Shown here piece by piece: positions 41,873-50,752 of a DNA stretch of 64,000 bases. The stretch spans positions 124,001 to 188,000 of the forward strand of contig LYSY01000006.1 in NCBI GenBank assembly GCA_001657395.1, in the 5' to 3' direction. The DNA comes from Rhodospirillales bacterium BBD 1991-14 (lineage in GTDB: Bacteria; Pseudomonadota; Alphaproteobacteria; Kiloniellales; Kiloniellaceae). The notes under the pieces were generated by a model that was not told the origin of the DNA, did no database searches, and saw only the letters and a program-made list of their open reading frames with translations. How positions within the stretch are numbered: position 1 is the stretch's first letter; each line of letters begins with the position of its first letter. The position numbers and the translations under genes were made by a program.

Positions 41873-43241
41873 AGCCGCGCCTTATCAAGGGAACCATCGC
41901 CGGGTTTGGCTGCCGGCCTTGGATCGGCCGTCCCCGGTGAGGATCTGCTTGGTCCTGACGGGCGTGCCCCGCTTCGGACTCGGCGGGGGTGCCGACCGAA
42001 TTTCTGGGCTGATGAGGGGGCTCGTTGGCCGCGGTCATGACGTGCACCTGATTTCGGTCGTCGGCAAGCATGCGAACCGTCCGGTCAGCCAGGCGATGCG
42101 CGACGCGGTCGCCAAGGCCGGCGTAAGGCTTCGGGTGCTGGACTATCAACCGGCCCCTGATCGCGCCGTCGGCGGTCTTAGTCATCTGTGGAGGATCTTT
42201 GTCGAGCCGGAAAGATCTCTCGCCGGGAGTGAAGCGGCCACCCGCCCGGCGGTGACCGAGGCGGTGCGGTCTATCGCGCCCGATTGCGTCATGAGTTTCT
42301 CGCCGGACCCTCTCGTGTTCGTTCAGGACATCGATTTCTGCCCCGTGTTCGCCCTGATGTCGGAAACCATGCATCTGAACATGGCGACCAGTCTTGAATA
42401 CACCGCGGCTCCGTTGCACGGCTTAAAGCTGCACGCCCGCCTGCGGCGTCTGCGCCAGCAGCTGGAGGTCATTGCGCGCCAGAGGCTGGACGTTAAGCAC
42501 TGTGCGGGGCCAACGCGAATCGCCTTTTCAGCCCCTCACTACGTCGCTTGGGCCAAGCGCCATGGTCTCGGCCGGGTGAGCCTGTTCAGCACCTCAACCC
42601 ATGACGGCGGCGGCCTCGATTGGCGGGCTCGGCGCGCCGCTATCCAGAAGGACGACAAGACGCGCATACTCTGCATCGGGCACCTGCACAGCACAAACAA
42701 TGCATCGGGCATCGGCGTTCTGTTCGAAGAGGTGATTCCCGCTCTCAAGACCCGGATGCGCCCCGGCAGCTACGAGATCCACATTGTGGGCGACCATGCC
42801 CGTCTGCCCAAACACCTAAAGCACTGGACCACATCGCAAGACGTGATTTTCCGTGGGGCCGTTCAGCGGCCTGACGAGGAGTTCCTCAAGGCGGATATCC
42901 TGCTGGTGACAGTGCCAGCCAAGACCGGTCCCCGGACGCGAATCCTGTCCGGCTTTACCTACGGCTGTTGTGTTGTCGCCCATCGGAACAACACCCTGGG
43001 CATTCCTGAACTCGAGCATGGCGTGAATTGCCTTTTGGGCAGAACGGGTCAGGAATTGGCGGACGCCGTCGCACAGGCAGCCGGTGACGCGGCCCTGCGC
43101 GCGCGTCTGGGCGCAGCGGGCCGGGAGGTTTTCAAGAATCGCTATACCCACGATATCGCGGTAGAGGAACTTGAACGCTTGCTTCATGAAACGATTGCCG
43201 GCTGGTCGCCAGTGATCACACTGGAACCGGTAGAGGCGTAA
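41844..43241 (+). CDS. GT4-like glycosyltransferase
   Basis: The protein has 465 residues from ATG 41844, overlapping the previous stop by 29 bases. After a 40-residue leader the GT-B fold starts with VRICLVLTGVPRFGLGGGADRISGLMRGL. The C-terminal domain has ILCIGHLHSTNNASGIGVLFEEVIP, HIVGDHARLP and FRGAVQRPDEEFLKADILLVTVP, then GPRTRILSGFTYGCCVVAH in place of the usual EX7E segment. That substitution makes the donor hard to guess. It extends the polysaccharide chain in the cytosol. Confidence 0.82.
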   Translation: MTGQQRANHEAAPYQGNHRRVWLPALDRPSPVRICLVLTGVPRFGLGGGADRISGLMRGLVGRGHDVHLISVVGKHANRPVSQAMRDAVAKAGVRLRVLDYQPAPDRAVGGLSHLWRIFVEPERSLAGSEAATRPAVTEAVRSIAPDCVMSFSPDPLVFVQDIDFCPVFALMSETMHLNMATSLEYTAAPLHGLKLHARLRRLRQQLEVIARQRLDVKHCAGPTRIAFSAPHYVAWAKRHGLGRVSLFSTSTHDGGGLDWRARRAAIQKDDKTRILCIGHLHSTNNASGIGVLFEEVIPALKTRMRPGSYEIHIVGDHARLPKHLKHWTTSQDVIFRGAVQRPDEEFLKADILLVTVPAKTGPRTRILSGFTYGCCVVAHRNNTLGIPELEHGVNCLLGRTGQELADAVAQAAGDAALRARLGAAGREVFKNRYTHDIAVEELERLLHETIAGWSPVITLEPVEA

Positions 43242-43246
43242 GAACG

Positions 43247-44191
43247 ATGTCCGAAATGCAGGTCAAGTACCCCATTCCAGATACGCCGATGCCCAGTCAG
43301 CCCTGCTGGTGCGGGCAAACCGGCTGCCGCGTCGTGAGCCGGCGCGACCGCTGGAACCAGCCTCTGGTCAGCGTCATCTGCACCGCTTGCGGTACGATCC
43401 GACTCGAGCCGCGCATGACGCCGGAGCAGGCGACGGCGTTCTACGAAGGCCATTACGAAGAAACGCACGAGCCGGAGCAGTTCTTCGAGCGCCAGCGTAA
43501 CCTGCAGACGGAACGCTACCTGCGACGCTATTTGAAGGACGTGGACAGCATTCTCGACTACGGCTGCGGGCCGGGCGGCAAGCTGTTGCCGCTTGCGGCC
43601 GAAGGGATCGCGATTTATGGGACGGATCTCAACCCGTCCTTCCTTGACTTCGCGGTGTCCAAAGGGATGAAGCGCTGGATCGCCGACAAGCAGTATGACT
43701 GCATATTCCTCTCGCACACGCTGGAACACTGGATTCATCCCCGCGAAGACTTGAGGAAGCTCGTGGAGACCAACCTTCGGCCCGGCGGCCTCGTTGTCAT
43801 CGAGGTGCCCCTGGTTGACCGGCTTGTCCTGGGGCAGCGGCCGGGCGGTTTCCGTGAGGAAACGCACCTTGCCCATGTCTGGTATTTCTCGACCGCGACA
43901 CTGAGCGCCATGTTGTCGACACTGTCCTGCGAGCTTGAGTTTTCGGACCACGTCACCACCTGCGTCTTCCGCCACCAGAACGGCGGTGCCCGGAAGAGCG
44001 TGTCTTCGAGCCACTTGGTGGAGAGGGTCCGGCTGGCGATTGTCGAGCTCAATCGCAACGCGCTTCTTGCCCGGATCACGCGGCGGCTGAACAGAACCCT
44101 ACAGTTCGTGGACACCGGATTCCGTCAACGCGAAATCAGCAGGTCTGCGGAGACACACGAGATATCCGGTGGATCTTCCCCGGGGGTATGA
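43247..44191 (+). CDS. SAM-dependent methyltransferase
   Basis: A 314-residue protein. The N-terminal segment has CWCGQTGCR and CTACGTIRLEPRMTPEQ, a zinc-ribbon-like start seen in glycan methyltransferases. Motif I is ILDYGCGPGGKLLPLA, followed by GTDLNPSFLDFA and FLSHTLEHWIHPRED, and then EETHLAHVWYFSTATL with paired His residues. Its C-terminal end overlaps the open frame of neuB, whose true start is 4 bases after this stop. A role in O- or C-methylation of a sugar nucleotide or glycan is likely. Confidence 0.86.
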   Translation: MSEMQVKYPIPDTPMPSQPCWCGQTGCRVVSRRDRWNQPLVSVICTACGTIRLEPRMTPEQATAFYEGHYEETHEPEQFFERQRNLQTERYLRRYLKDVDSILDYGCGPGGKLLPLAAEGIAIYGTDLNPSFLDFAVSKGMKRWIADKQYDCIFLSHTLEHWIHPREDLRKLVETNLRPGGLVVIEVPLVDRLVLGQRPGGFREETHLAHVWYFSTATLSAMLSTLSCELEFSDHVTTCVFRHQNGGARKSVSSSHLVERVRLAIVELNRNALLARITRRLNRTLQFVDTGFRQREISRSAETHEISGGSSPGV

Positions 44192-44195
44192 AGCG

Positions 44196-45179
44196 ATGCA
44201 GTTGATAGCGGAAATCGGATCTGTTCATGATGGATCGTTCGGCAATGCCTGCCGGTTGGTCGAGGCGGCAGCAGCCTGCGGTGCGGACACAGTCAAGTTT
44301 CAGACCCACATCGCCGAGGCGGAAACCCTGCCGGATGCGCCCAACCCGTCTTACTTCGACGGCGAACCCCGATTCGACTATTTCAGGCGCACAGCGTTCA
44401 GCCCGGATCAGTGGCGCGCGCTCAAGGCGGCTTGCGGGAAAGCCGGCGTCACTTTCCTGTCGTCGCCTTTCTCTTTGGAGGCAGTGGATCTTCTGGAGAC
44501 GGTTGGCGTCGGCGCCTACAAAATACCCTCTGGCGAGGTATCCAACATTCCTCTGTTGGAGCACGTGGCACAGACAGGCAAACCTGTTTTGCTGTCGTCC
44601 GGCATGAGCGACTGGACCGAACTTGACCGGGCCGTCGAAGCCCTCGGGGACGTTGCGGATCTGACCATCCTGCAGTGCACTTCGATGTATCCCTGTCCGC
44701 CGGAGCATGTGGGCCTGAACGTGGTTGCAGAGATGCAAACGCGCTATGACCGTCCCGTCGGCTTTTCCGATCACACGAATGGCACGGCAGCCGCTTTCGC
44801 CGCCGCCGCGCTGGGCGCGGCGGTCGTGGAGAAGCACTTCACGTTCTCGCGGCGCATGTACGGCAGCGACGCCGCGAACGCCATGGAACCCGATGAGTTC
44901 CGGTCGATGGCCGACGGGCTGCACGCGATCTGGACGATGCGGTCGCACCCCGTCGACAAGGACGATCTGAGCCCCTTCCGGGAGATGAAGCGGGTGTTCG
45001 AGAAAAGCGTGGTCACGGCGCGGGCTGTCGATGCAGGCCAGGTCTTGCAATACGCCGATCTCGCCTTCATGAAGCCGGGCGACGGGATCTCCGCAGCTGA
45101 CTACCGGGACGTCATCGGCCGCCGCGCCAGCCGGCCGCTTCCGGCCCATCACAGACTTACAGAACAGGACCTGACGTGA
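44196..45179 (+). CDS. neuB: N-acetylneuraminate (nonulosonate) synthase
   Basis: The protein has 327 residues from ATG 44196 (MQLIAEIGSVHDG). The aldolase-type barrel has the family markers AEIGSVHDGSFGNAC, DTVKFQTHIAEAE, YKIPSGEVSNIPLL, LLSSGMSD and GFSDHTNGTAAAFAA. The C-terminal SAF (antifreeze-like) domain is present: SVVTARAVDAGQVL to the end. It condenses an N-acylated mannosamine-type sugar with phosphoenolpyruvate. With NeuC and NeuA next door, N-acetylneuraminate is the simplest product. The start of neuC overlaps its stop (GTGA). Confidence 0.9.
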   Translation: MQLIAEIGSVHDGSFGNACRLVEAAAACGADTVKFQTHIAEAETLPDAPNPSYFDGEPRFDYFRRTAFSPDQWRALKAACGKAGVTFLSSPFSLEAVDLLETVGVGAYKIPSGEVSNIPLLEHVAQTGKPVLLSSGMSDWTELDRAVEALGDVADLTILQCTSMYPCPPEHVGLNVVAEMQTRYDRPVGFSDHTNGTAAAFAAAALGAAVVEKHFTFSRRMYGSDAANAMEPDEFRSMADGLHAIWTMRSHPVDKDDLSPFREMKRVFEKSVVTARAVDAGQVLQYADLAFMKPGDGISAADYRDVIGRRASRPLPAHHRLTEQDLT

Positions 45180-46330
45180 AACGCATATGTGTCGTTATTG
45201 GTTCGCGCGCCAACTACAGCTCCATCAAATCGGCGCTGCGGGCAGTCGACCAGCATCCGGAACTGGAGCTCCAGCTGGTTATTGGCGCCTCGGCGCTGCT
45301 GGACCGCTATGGCTCGGTGGTGGACCTGATCGAAGCGGACGGATTCCGCGCTGATGCTCGCGTCCACATGCTGATCGAGGGCGAGACGCCCGTAACCATG
45401 GCGATGTCCACCGGTGTCGGCATGATCGAACTGCCGCAGATCTTCTCGCGTCTCGACCCCCACGTGGTTCTGACCATCGGCGACCGCTTCGAAACCATGG
45501 CGACCACCTTGGCGGCGGCCTACATGAACATCCCCGTTGCCCACACAATGGGCGGCGAGGTCACCGGCACCATCGACGAGAGCATACGGCACGCCGTTAC
45601 GAAGTTCGCGCACATCCATTTCCCGGCCAGCAGGGACGCGGCCGAGCGAATCGAGAAGCTGGGGGAGCGCCCGGAGACGATCTTTCAGGTGGGCTGCCCG
45701 CGTATCGACCTGGTCGCCGAAGTGCTGGAACGGGACGAAGCCGACGTGAACAGCCATCTGTTCGACACCGGCGTCGGTGATCGCCTGGACCTGTCCGGCC
45801 CCTTCGTTGTAATGAGCCAGCATCCGGTGACGACGGAGTACGGCGAAGGCGAGCGTCAGATCACCGAGACTCTGCATGCCGTGCGCCAGATCGGTCATCC
45901 CACCATCGTGCTGTGGCCGAATCCCGATGCGGGTTCGGACGACATTGCCCGCGGCCTACGCAAGTGGCGGGAGCAGGGTAAAGCGGAGAACATGCACTTC
46001 TTCAAGAACCTGCCTGTCGACGTCTATATCCGTCTGATGCGGCGCGCGGCCTGCCTCGTCGGCAATTCATCCAGCGGTATCCGTGAGGCTGGGTTCATCG
46101 GCACGCCGGTGGTCAACATCGGCAGCCGCCAGGCCGGGCGAGAGCACGGCGACAACGTGGTGCATGTGGATCACGACAGAGCGGCGATCGCCGATGCGAT
46201 GGCGCAGCAGCAGCGTAACGGCCGATGGGAGTCCCAAAGCACCTACGGCGACGGCCGCGCAGGGATGAGAATCGCCGACACCCTTGCAGGTCTGGGTGCC
46301 GTCGAGGTGCAGAAACGCATCACCTACTAG
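45176..46330 (+). CDS. neuC: UDP-N-acetylglucosamine 2-epimerase, hydrolysing
   Basis: A 384-residue protein from GTG 45176, coupled to neuB. It has the GT-B-like fold of NeuC/LegG: RICVVIGSRANYSSIKSAL, LTIGDRFETMATTLAAAYMN, HTMGGEVTGTIDESIRHA, QHPVTTEYGEG and LVGNSSSGIREAGFIGTPVVNIGSRQ. The GEVTG and NSSSGI motifs separate the hydrolysing type from WecB. It would release ManNAc (or a related 2-epimer) from the UDP-sugar for NeuB. Genes specific to the legionaminate route (dehydratase and aminotransferase) are not adjacent, which favours the sialic-acid form. Confidence 0.9.
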   Translation: MKRICVVIGSRANYSSIKSALRAVDQHPELELQLVIGASALLDRYGSVVDLIEADGFRADARVHMLIEGETPVTMAMSTGVGMIELPQIFSRLDPHVVLTIGDRFETMATTLAAAYMNIPVAHTMGGEVTGTIDESIRHAVTKFAHIHFPASRDAAERIEKLGERPETIFQVGCPRIDLVAEVLERDEADVNSHLFDTGVGDRLDLSGPFVVMSQHPVTTEYGEGERQITETLHAVRQIGHPTIVLWPNPDAGSDDIARGLRKWREQGKAENMHFFKNLPVDVYIRLMRRAACLVGNSSSGIREAGFIGTPVVNIGSRQAGREHGDNVVHVDHDRAAIADAMAQQQRNGRWESQSTYGDGRAGMRIADTLAGLGAVEVQKRITY

Positions 46331-46365
46331 CCAGGCACTGGCGTTAGAGCCTACAGAACAACACT

Positions 46366-47052
46366 ATGCGCCTCTTGGCAGTGATACCCGCACGCGGCGG
46401 CTCGAAGGGGTTGCCGAGAAAGAACGTCCGACCGCTCGCCGGCCTGCCGCTGATCGTCTATTCGATCCGCGCCGGTCAGGCGGCGTCTTCCGTCGACCGG
46501 CTGGTGGTGTCAACGGAAGATACAGAGATCGCATCCGTGGCGCTCGACAACGGGGCGGAGGTCGTCGAGCGGCCGGCTGCTCTCGCCCAGGACGACACGC
46601 CGACGCGCCCTGTCATCGAGCACGCCGTGAAAACGCTGGCAGGTGACGGCTATGCGCCTGATGCCGTTCTCACGCTTCAGCCGACCTCGCCGCTGCGGAC
46701 GGCACGGCACATCGACGAGGCGGCTGCCCGATTCGCGTCCGATCCTTCGGCGGACAGCCTGGTGAGCTGTGTCCGTGTGCCACACATTTTCCATCCGAAC
46801 TCGATGATGCGCCTGACCGGCGACCAGGCTTTGGAACCCTACTTCGACGGACCGACGATTACGCGGCGCCAGGACAAGGGCGCCGCTTATGCAAGAAACG
46901 GGGCGGCGATCTACATCACCCGGACAGAGCGGATCAAGGACTTCGTCTTCGGCGGCCGGTTGCTGCCCTACGAGATGTCGATGGAGGACTCGGTCGATAT
47001 CGACGACGAGGATGACTGGCGCCGTGCTGAAGCGCGGCTGGATGCCCGATGA
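46366..47052 (+). CDS. neuA: CMP-nonulosonic acid (N-acylneuraminate) cytidylyltransferase
   Basis: A 228-residue cytidylyltransferase: LLAVIPARGGSKGLPRKNVRPLAG at the start (CTP-binding RGGSKG), TEDTEIASVALD, LTLQPTSPLRTARHIDEA, KGAAYARNGAAIYI and EDSVDIDDEDDW, with the metal-binding Asp pairs at the end. It activates the NeuB product with CTP for transfer. Its stop overlaps the start of the next gene (ATGA), suggesting that the next gene uses its product. Confidence 0.92.
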   Translation: MRLLAVIPARGGSKGLPRKNVRPLAGLPLIVYSIRAGQAASSVDRLVVSTEDTEIASVALDNGAEVVERPAALAQDDTPTRPVIEHAVKTLAGDGYAPDAVLTLQPTSPLRTARHIDEAAARFASDPSADSLVSCVRVPHIFHPNSMMRLTGDQALEPYFDGPTITRRQDKGAAYARNGAAIYITRTERIKDFVFGGRLLPYEMSMEDSVDIDDEDDWRRAEARLDAR

Positions 47053-48746
47053 GAAGGATGATCGGCTATCTGAAGGCCATCGAGTCGATGGCTGTGCTTC
47101 GGCTGGACTCGATGCGCTGGCACCGCCAGCTGGGGCGGCTCCGGCAATCGGCCAGTCCGCGCGCGCGCGGCAAGATCCTCTTTTGCGACGTCGTGGGCTC
47201 CTATGCGGTCAGCAAGGCCCAGAGCCTCTATGCGGTGGCGCTCCGGCAACTGGGCTATGACAGCGTTGTTCTGCTGGATCGGCCAAACGCGGTAATCGAG
47301 CGCAACTATCGCAGCGCCGGCGTGACAGAGTTTTACTATCTGGAAAACCTGTCGCCAGATCCAGAGACGCGCCGCGGTCGTGCGGAAACACTGTTGTCCG
47401 AGTACGATGATCTCAACGACCTGCTGTCGCTCGAGATTGACGGTGTGCGGGTCGGACGCAACGTGCTGTCGAAAACGGTTCGGCAGTTCCGGGTTGGGCG
47501 GCTCGACAATGGCGATGCCGCTCACCGCGCAGCGGTCGCGGACTACCTGTGCCAATCGCTCGCCGCCGCCGAAGGCGCTCGAAGCATGATGAAGGAGGGA
47601 CCATTCAAGGCGGCGTTTTTCTGTGAGCGAGGTTACACGCCGGCCGGAGAGGTTTTCGATGTGTGCACCCTCGCCGGAGCCGATGCCATACAGTGGGTAG
47701 CTGCGCCAATGGACGGCACGCATCTCTTCAAGCGGTACCGCACCGCGAACAGGGCCATGCATCCGCTGTCCTTGTCGGACCAAAGTTGGCGTGCTGCCAG
47801 TGGGATGCCTTGGCGCGCGCAGCAGGATGAACAGCTCCTGGACCAGTTGCGCTCCCACTACCAGTCAGGCGCCTGGTACAATCGGCAGCAGTTGCAGACA
47901 GGCAAGAGGATAAAGACCGTATCTGAAGTTCATCGGGAACTCGGATTGGACCCCGCGAAGAAGACCGCTGTCATCTTCTGCCACATCCTCTATGATGCGA
48001 CTTTCTTCTACGGCACCAGCCTGTTCCCTGACTACCAGAGCTGGTTGGTGGAGACGGTCCGCTGCGCCATCGCCAATCCATCATTGAACTGGGTGATCAA
48101 AGCACATCCTGTCAATGTCTGGCGCTCGCGGATGGATGGTGTTGCCGTCGAGCCACTGGAGTTGAACGTGCTCCAAGCGGCGTTCGGGGGATTGCCGGAT
48201 CACGTCCGGTTCATGGCGGCTGATACGCCGATCAATACCTACTCGCTGTTCGAAGTGGCGGATTTCGGCCTGACGGTCCGTGGCACGATCGGCCTGGAGC
48301 TGCCATGTTTCGGGATTCCCGTCGTGACCGCGGGCACGGGACGCTACTCCGGCAGAGGCTTCACCATTGACCCGGATACTCCCCAGGCCTATCGGGCGCT
48401 GCTGGCCGGTTTGCAGGAACGCGAGCGCCTGGACGAAGCGACGGTGAACCGAGCTCGGCGTTACGCCCACGCCACACTGCGCTGGCGTCCAATGCCGTTG
48501 ACCAGCATGGAGTTCCAGTTTGGCCTGAAGAGCCGGACGCTGAAGAGTAACGTCTGGCTCTCGCCCGCCTGTCCGCCTGATCTGACCACCGCTCCGGATA
48601 TTTGGCGCATGGCATCCTGGGCGGTGGAGGGCGACGAAGAAGATCTACTCGCGCCCGGCGCGGACCGGTTTGTCGCGCCCAGGGTGGCCGAAGAAGACGA
48701 CCCAAGCGTTTTCGCCAGCGACATCCGCGAGGGCCGCTCAGAGTGA
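47049..48746 (+). CDS. Capsule-type glycosyltransferase candidate, possible nonulosonic-acid transferase
   Basis: A 565-residue protein coupled to neuA by ATGA. I recognise no named family with certainty. The C-terminal half reads like a GT-B domain of the KpsS/KpsC/capsule-synthesis sort: NWVIKAHPVNVWRSR (about 351-365), FMAADTPINTYSLFEVADF, then TVRGTIGLELPCFGIPVVTAG and GRYSGRGFTIDPD. Capsular Kdo- and polysialyl-transferases, which use CMP-sugars, share the KAHP, GT(I/V)G-E and G-RY pattern. Combined with its coupling to neuA, it is the best candidate here for the CMP-nonulosonate transferase (inference). There are no membrane helices. Confidence 0.62.
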   Translation: MRRMIGYLKAIESMAVLRLDSMRWHRQLGRLRQSASPRARGKILFCDVVGSYAVSKAQSLYAVALRQLGYDSVVLLDRPNAVIERNYRSAGVTEFYYLENLSPDPETRRGRAETLLSEYDDLNDLLSLEIDGVRVGRNVLSKTVRQFRVGRLDNGDAAHRAAVADYLCQSLAAAEGARSMMKEGPFKAAFFCERGYTPAGEVFDVCTLAGADAIQWVAAPMDGTHLFKRYRTANRAMHPLSLSDQSWRAASGMPWRAQQDEQLLDQLRSHYQSGAWYNRQQLQTGKRIKTVSEVHRELGLDPAKKTAVIFCHILYDATFFYGTSLFPDYQSWLVETVRCAIANPSLNWVIKAHPVNVWRSRMDGVAVEPLELNVLQAAFGGLPDHVRFMAADTPINTYSLFEVADFGLTVRGTIGLELPCFGIPVVTAGTGRYSGRGFTIDPDTPQAYRALLAGLQERERLDEATVNRARRYAHATLRWRPMPLTSMEFQFGLKSRTLKSNVWLSPACPPDLTTAPDIWRMASWAVEGDEEDLLAPGADRFVAPRVAEEDDPSVFASDIREGRSE

Positions 48747-48953
48747 CCCGCGCTCCCGAACCGCGCGACCTGGGCGCATTCCTAGCGCAGCAGAACAGTG
48801 GAACTGGCCAACCTGATTTCGATAATGGCGCCAAGTTGCAGCTTTGGAGCGAAGGCCCGGACTGACGCGACCTTTGTCGGTCGGTGGGGCGATTCTGTAG
48901 CGCTCTCTCAACAACCAACTCAGCCAGACAGTCGGCTATTCATGGAGGAATCA

Positions 48954-49700
48954 ATGCTTGGACGGCTCGCCAGGAGAATACTCAGGCGGAAACCCCCGCA
49001 TCTGGCGTGTGCGCGTGAAGATATAGTCTCTGTGATAGCTGCTAAGCTTGGGGTGTCGCCACCGACGGCGGATCAACTATCCCAGCTTCGCCAGGAAGTT
49101 CTCGGCAATACAGATCTGCGCAGACAGTACGAAGAGACTGCTGCCCCGGTGATCGCCAAGATTAGACCGAATAAACCTCGTTTAGGTTGGGATGAACGAT
49201 TCACCACGCGTAACGGCTTCTTAATGGCCAACGTTGATCTCTTCTATGTGCTGATCCGTGTACTCAAGCCGGAGACTGTCATCGAGACTGGGGTTGCGAT
49301 GGGCTCTACCACCTCGCTCCACCTTGCAGCCATTCATGCCAATAAATGTGGTCGTCTCATTAGCGTTGATCTTCCTCCAGAGGCCGGACGAGGCGGTATG
49401 ACCTATGACCTGGATCCGAAGGCCCGCGCGATCATGGTTCCCGACAAGTATAAGGATGGATGGGAGTTCATCACCGGTGACGCCACAGCGGAATTGCCGA
49501 AGCTGCAGCGCTGCGACCACTTCTTTCACGATAGCGATCATTCCTATGCGCACATGGTATTCGAGTATGCTTGGGCCACGAAAGCCGGCGCCAAAGTCAT
49601 TGTGTCCGATGACGTAAGCCAGAACGAAGCCTTCTTCCGGTACTTCGAAGAACCGATGACGCATATCAGGAATCCAAACATTGGCGCTGCTGTCCGGTAG
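48954..49700 (+). CDS. Class I methyltransferase (Methyltransf_24/cephalosporin-hydroxylase-like)
   Basis: The protein has 248 residues; ATG 48954 is chosen because GGAGGA lies at 48944-48949, ruling out ATG 48942. The N-terminus is basic (LGRLARRILRRK) and could associate with membrane. The fold has VIETGVAMGSTTSLHLAAI (motif I), LISVDLPPEAG, DHFFHDSDHSYAHMVFEYAWA and VIVSDDVSQNEAF, where the Asp/His set binds a metal as in metal-dependent O-methyltransferases. A gap of 207 bases precedes it, and its GC content is lower than that of its neighbours, suggesting a separate acquisition. Confidence 0.82.
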   Translation: MLGRLARRILRRKPPHLACAREDIVSVIAAKLGVSPPTADQLSQLRQEVLGNTDLRRQYEETAAPVIAKIRPNKPRLGWDERFTTRNGFLMANVDLFYVLIRVLKPETVIETGVAMGSTTSLHLAAIHANKCGRLISVDLPPEAGRGGMTYDLDPKARAIMVPDKYKDGWEFITGDATAELPKLQRCDHFFHDSDHSYAHMVFEYAWATKAGAKVIVSDDVSQNEAFFRYFEEPMTHIRNPNIGAAVR

Positions 49701-49751
49701 GCAATTGCAGACTTTCGAAAAACCGGCTGTGCCACGGCTGCCTGAATCGCC

Positions 49752-50717
49752 ATGACCGTTGCTTACGGCATCATTTTAGACTCGGGCTACCTGCCCCAAG
49801 GCCTTGCGCTCTATCGCAGCTGGCAGGCCGCCGTTCGCTCGGGATCATTCTATTTCTTCACCATGGATGAGGCGGCCGTCCGGATCCTTGAGGCTCTGTC
49901 GCTGGGCGGCGCACGTGTGGTACCCCCGGCGGACCTTGCGCGGGATGCGCTGGAGTTACAACGCGGCTGGCGGACGATGGGTGAGATCTGCTGGGCGAAC
50001 AAACCGCTTGCGATCCGCTTCATGCTGGAGGATCGCCCGGATACCGACTGGGCCTGCTATCTGGACGGTGACATGGCCATGTTCGGTAATCCGGAGCCGG
50101 TCCTGCAATCTGCTGACGCCGCTACCTTCGGCCTTTTCACCCCGCATCGCTTCGGCCCGTCCATGACGCACTGGATCGAAAAAGTCGGCGTTCACAATGC
50201 CGGCTTTGCCGCCTTCCGACGGTCGCCCGAGTCCCATCGCGTGCTCGAGCGCTGGTTCGCCGACTGCCTGGCGCGGCCGAGCCTGAAGGATCGGCGCGGC
50301 GACACTTTTGACCAGAAGATCCTGGATCATATCGGTGCCGAGGAACCCGGTGTCGCGGATTTGGATCATCCGGGCGTCAATCTTGCGCCCTGGAATGCGG
50401 ACAACTACACGATCGCAGAGTCGGGTGGGCAGGTGCGCGTGGACGGCCAACCGTTGCTGATCTACCACTTCCAGTCGCTCCGCATGCATGGGCGGCGACT
50501 CTACACGCTATACAACGGAGACTGGAACATTCCCGCCGGTCTGAGGCGGCTGGTCTATCTGCCCTATGTCAAGCAGTTGAGCGCGGCGATGGGTGCGCTT
50601 CGCGCGGTCGACCCAGGCTTTCAGCCACGAACTCATCCTCTGGCGGTGGGCTGGAAGCAGTATCTCGTGCTCGGGGCGCGGCTTGCCCGACGGCGCCGGC
50701 ATCTGGCACTGGCTTGA
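49752..50717 (+). CDS. GT-A-type glycosyltransferase (GT8-like)
   Basis: A 321-residue protein starting TVAYGIILDSGYLPQGLALYRSW. The metal-binding DxD is in CYLDGDMAMFGNPEPVL (about 97-113), as in GT8 and related nucleotide-sugar transferases. HNAGFAAFRRSPESHRVLERW and the late YHFQSLRMHG segment fit acceptor and donor loops. The C-terminus is basic and amphipathic, which may hold it at the membrane. It overlaps the sulfotransferase frame, and sugar specificity cannot be read. Confidence 0.8.
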   Translation: MTVAYGIILDSGYLPQGLALYRSWQAAVRSGSFYFFTMDEAAVRILEALSLGGARVVPPADLARDALELQRGWRTMGEICWANKPLAIRFMLEDRPDTDWACYLDGDMAMFGNPEPVLQSADAATFGLFTPHRFGPSMTHWIEKVGVHNAGFAAFRRSPESHRVLERWFADCLARPSLKDRRGDTFDQKILDHIGAEEPGVADLDHPGVNLAPWNADNYTIAESGGQVRVDGQPLLIYHFQSLRMHGRRLYTLYNGDWNIPAGLRRLVYLPYVKQLSAAMGALRAVDPGFQPRTHPLAVGWKQYLVLGARLARRRRHLALA

Positions 50718-50752
50718 ATTTTCCGGCCGATAACAACCTCTCCAGTCAATCC

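Noticed and set aside
44196-47052. Legionaminic or pseudaminic acid pathway
   Set aside because: The dehydratase/aminotransferase/acetyltransferase genes of those pathways are not adjacent; only the sialic-acid-type trio is present.
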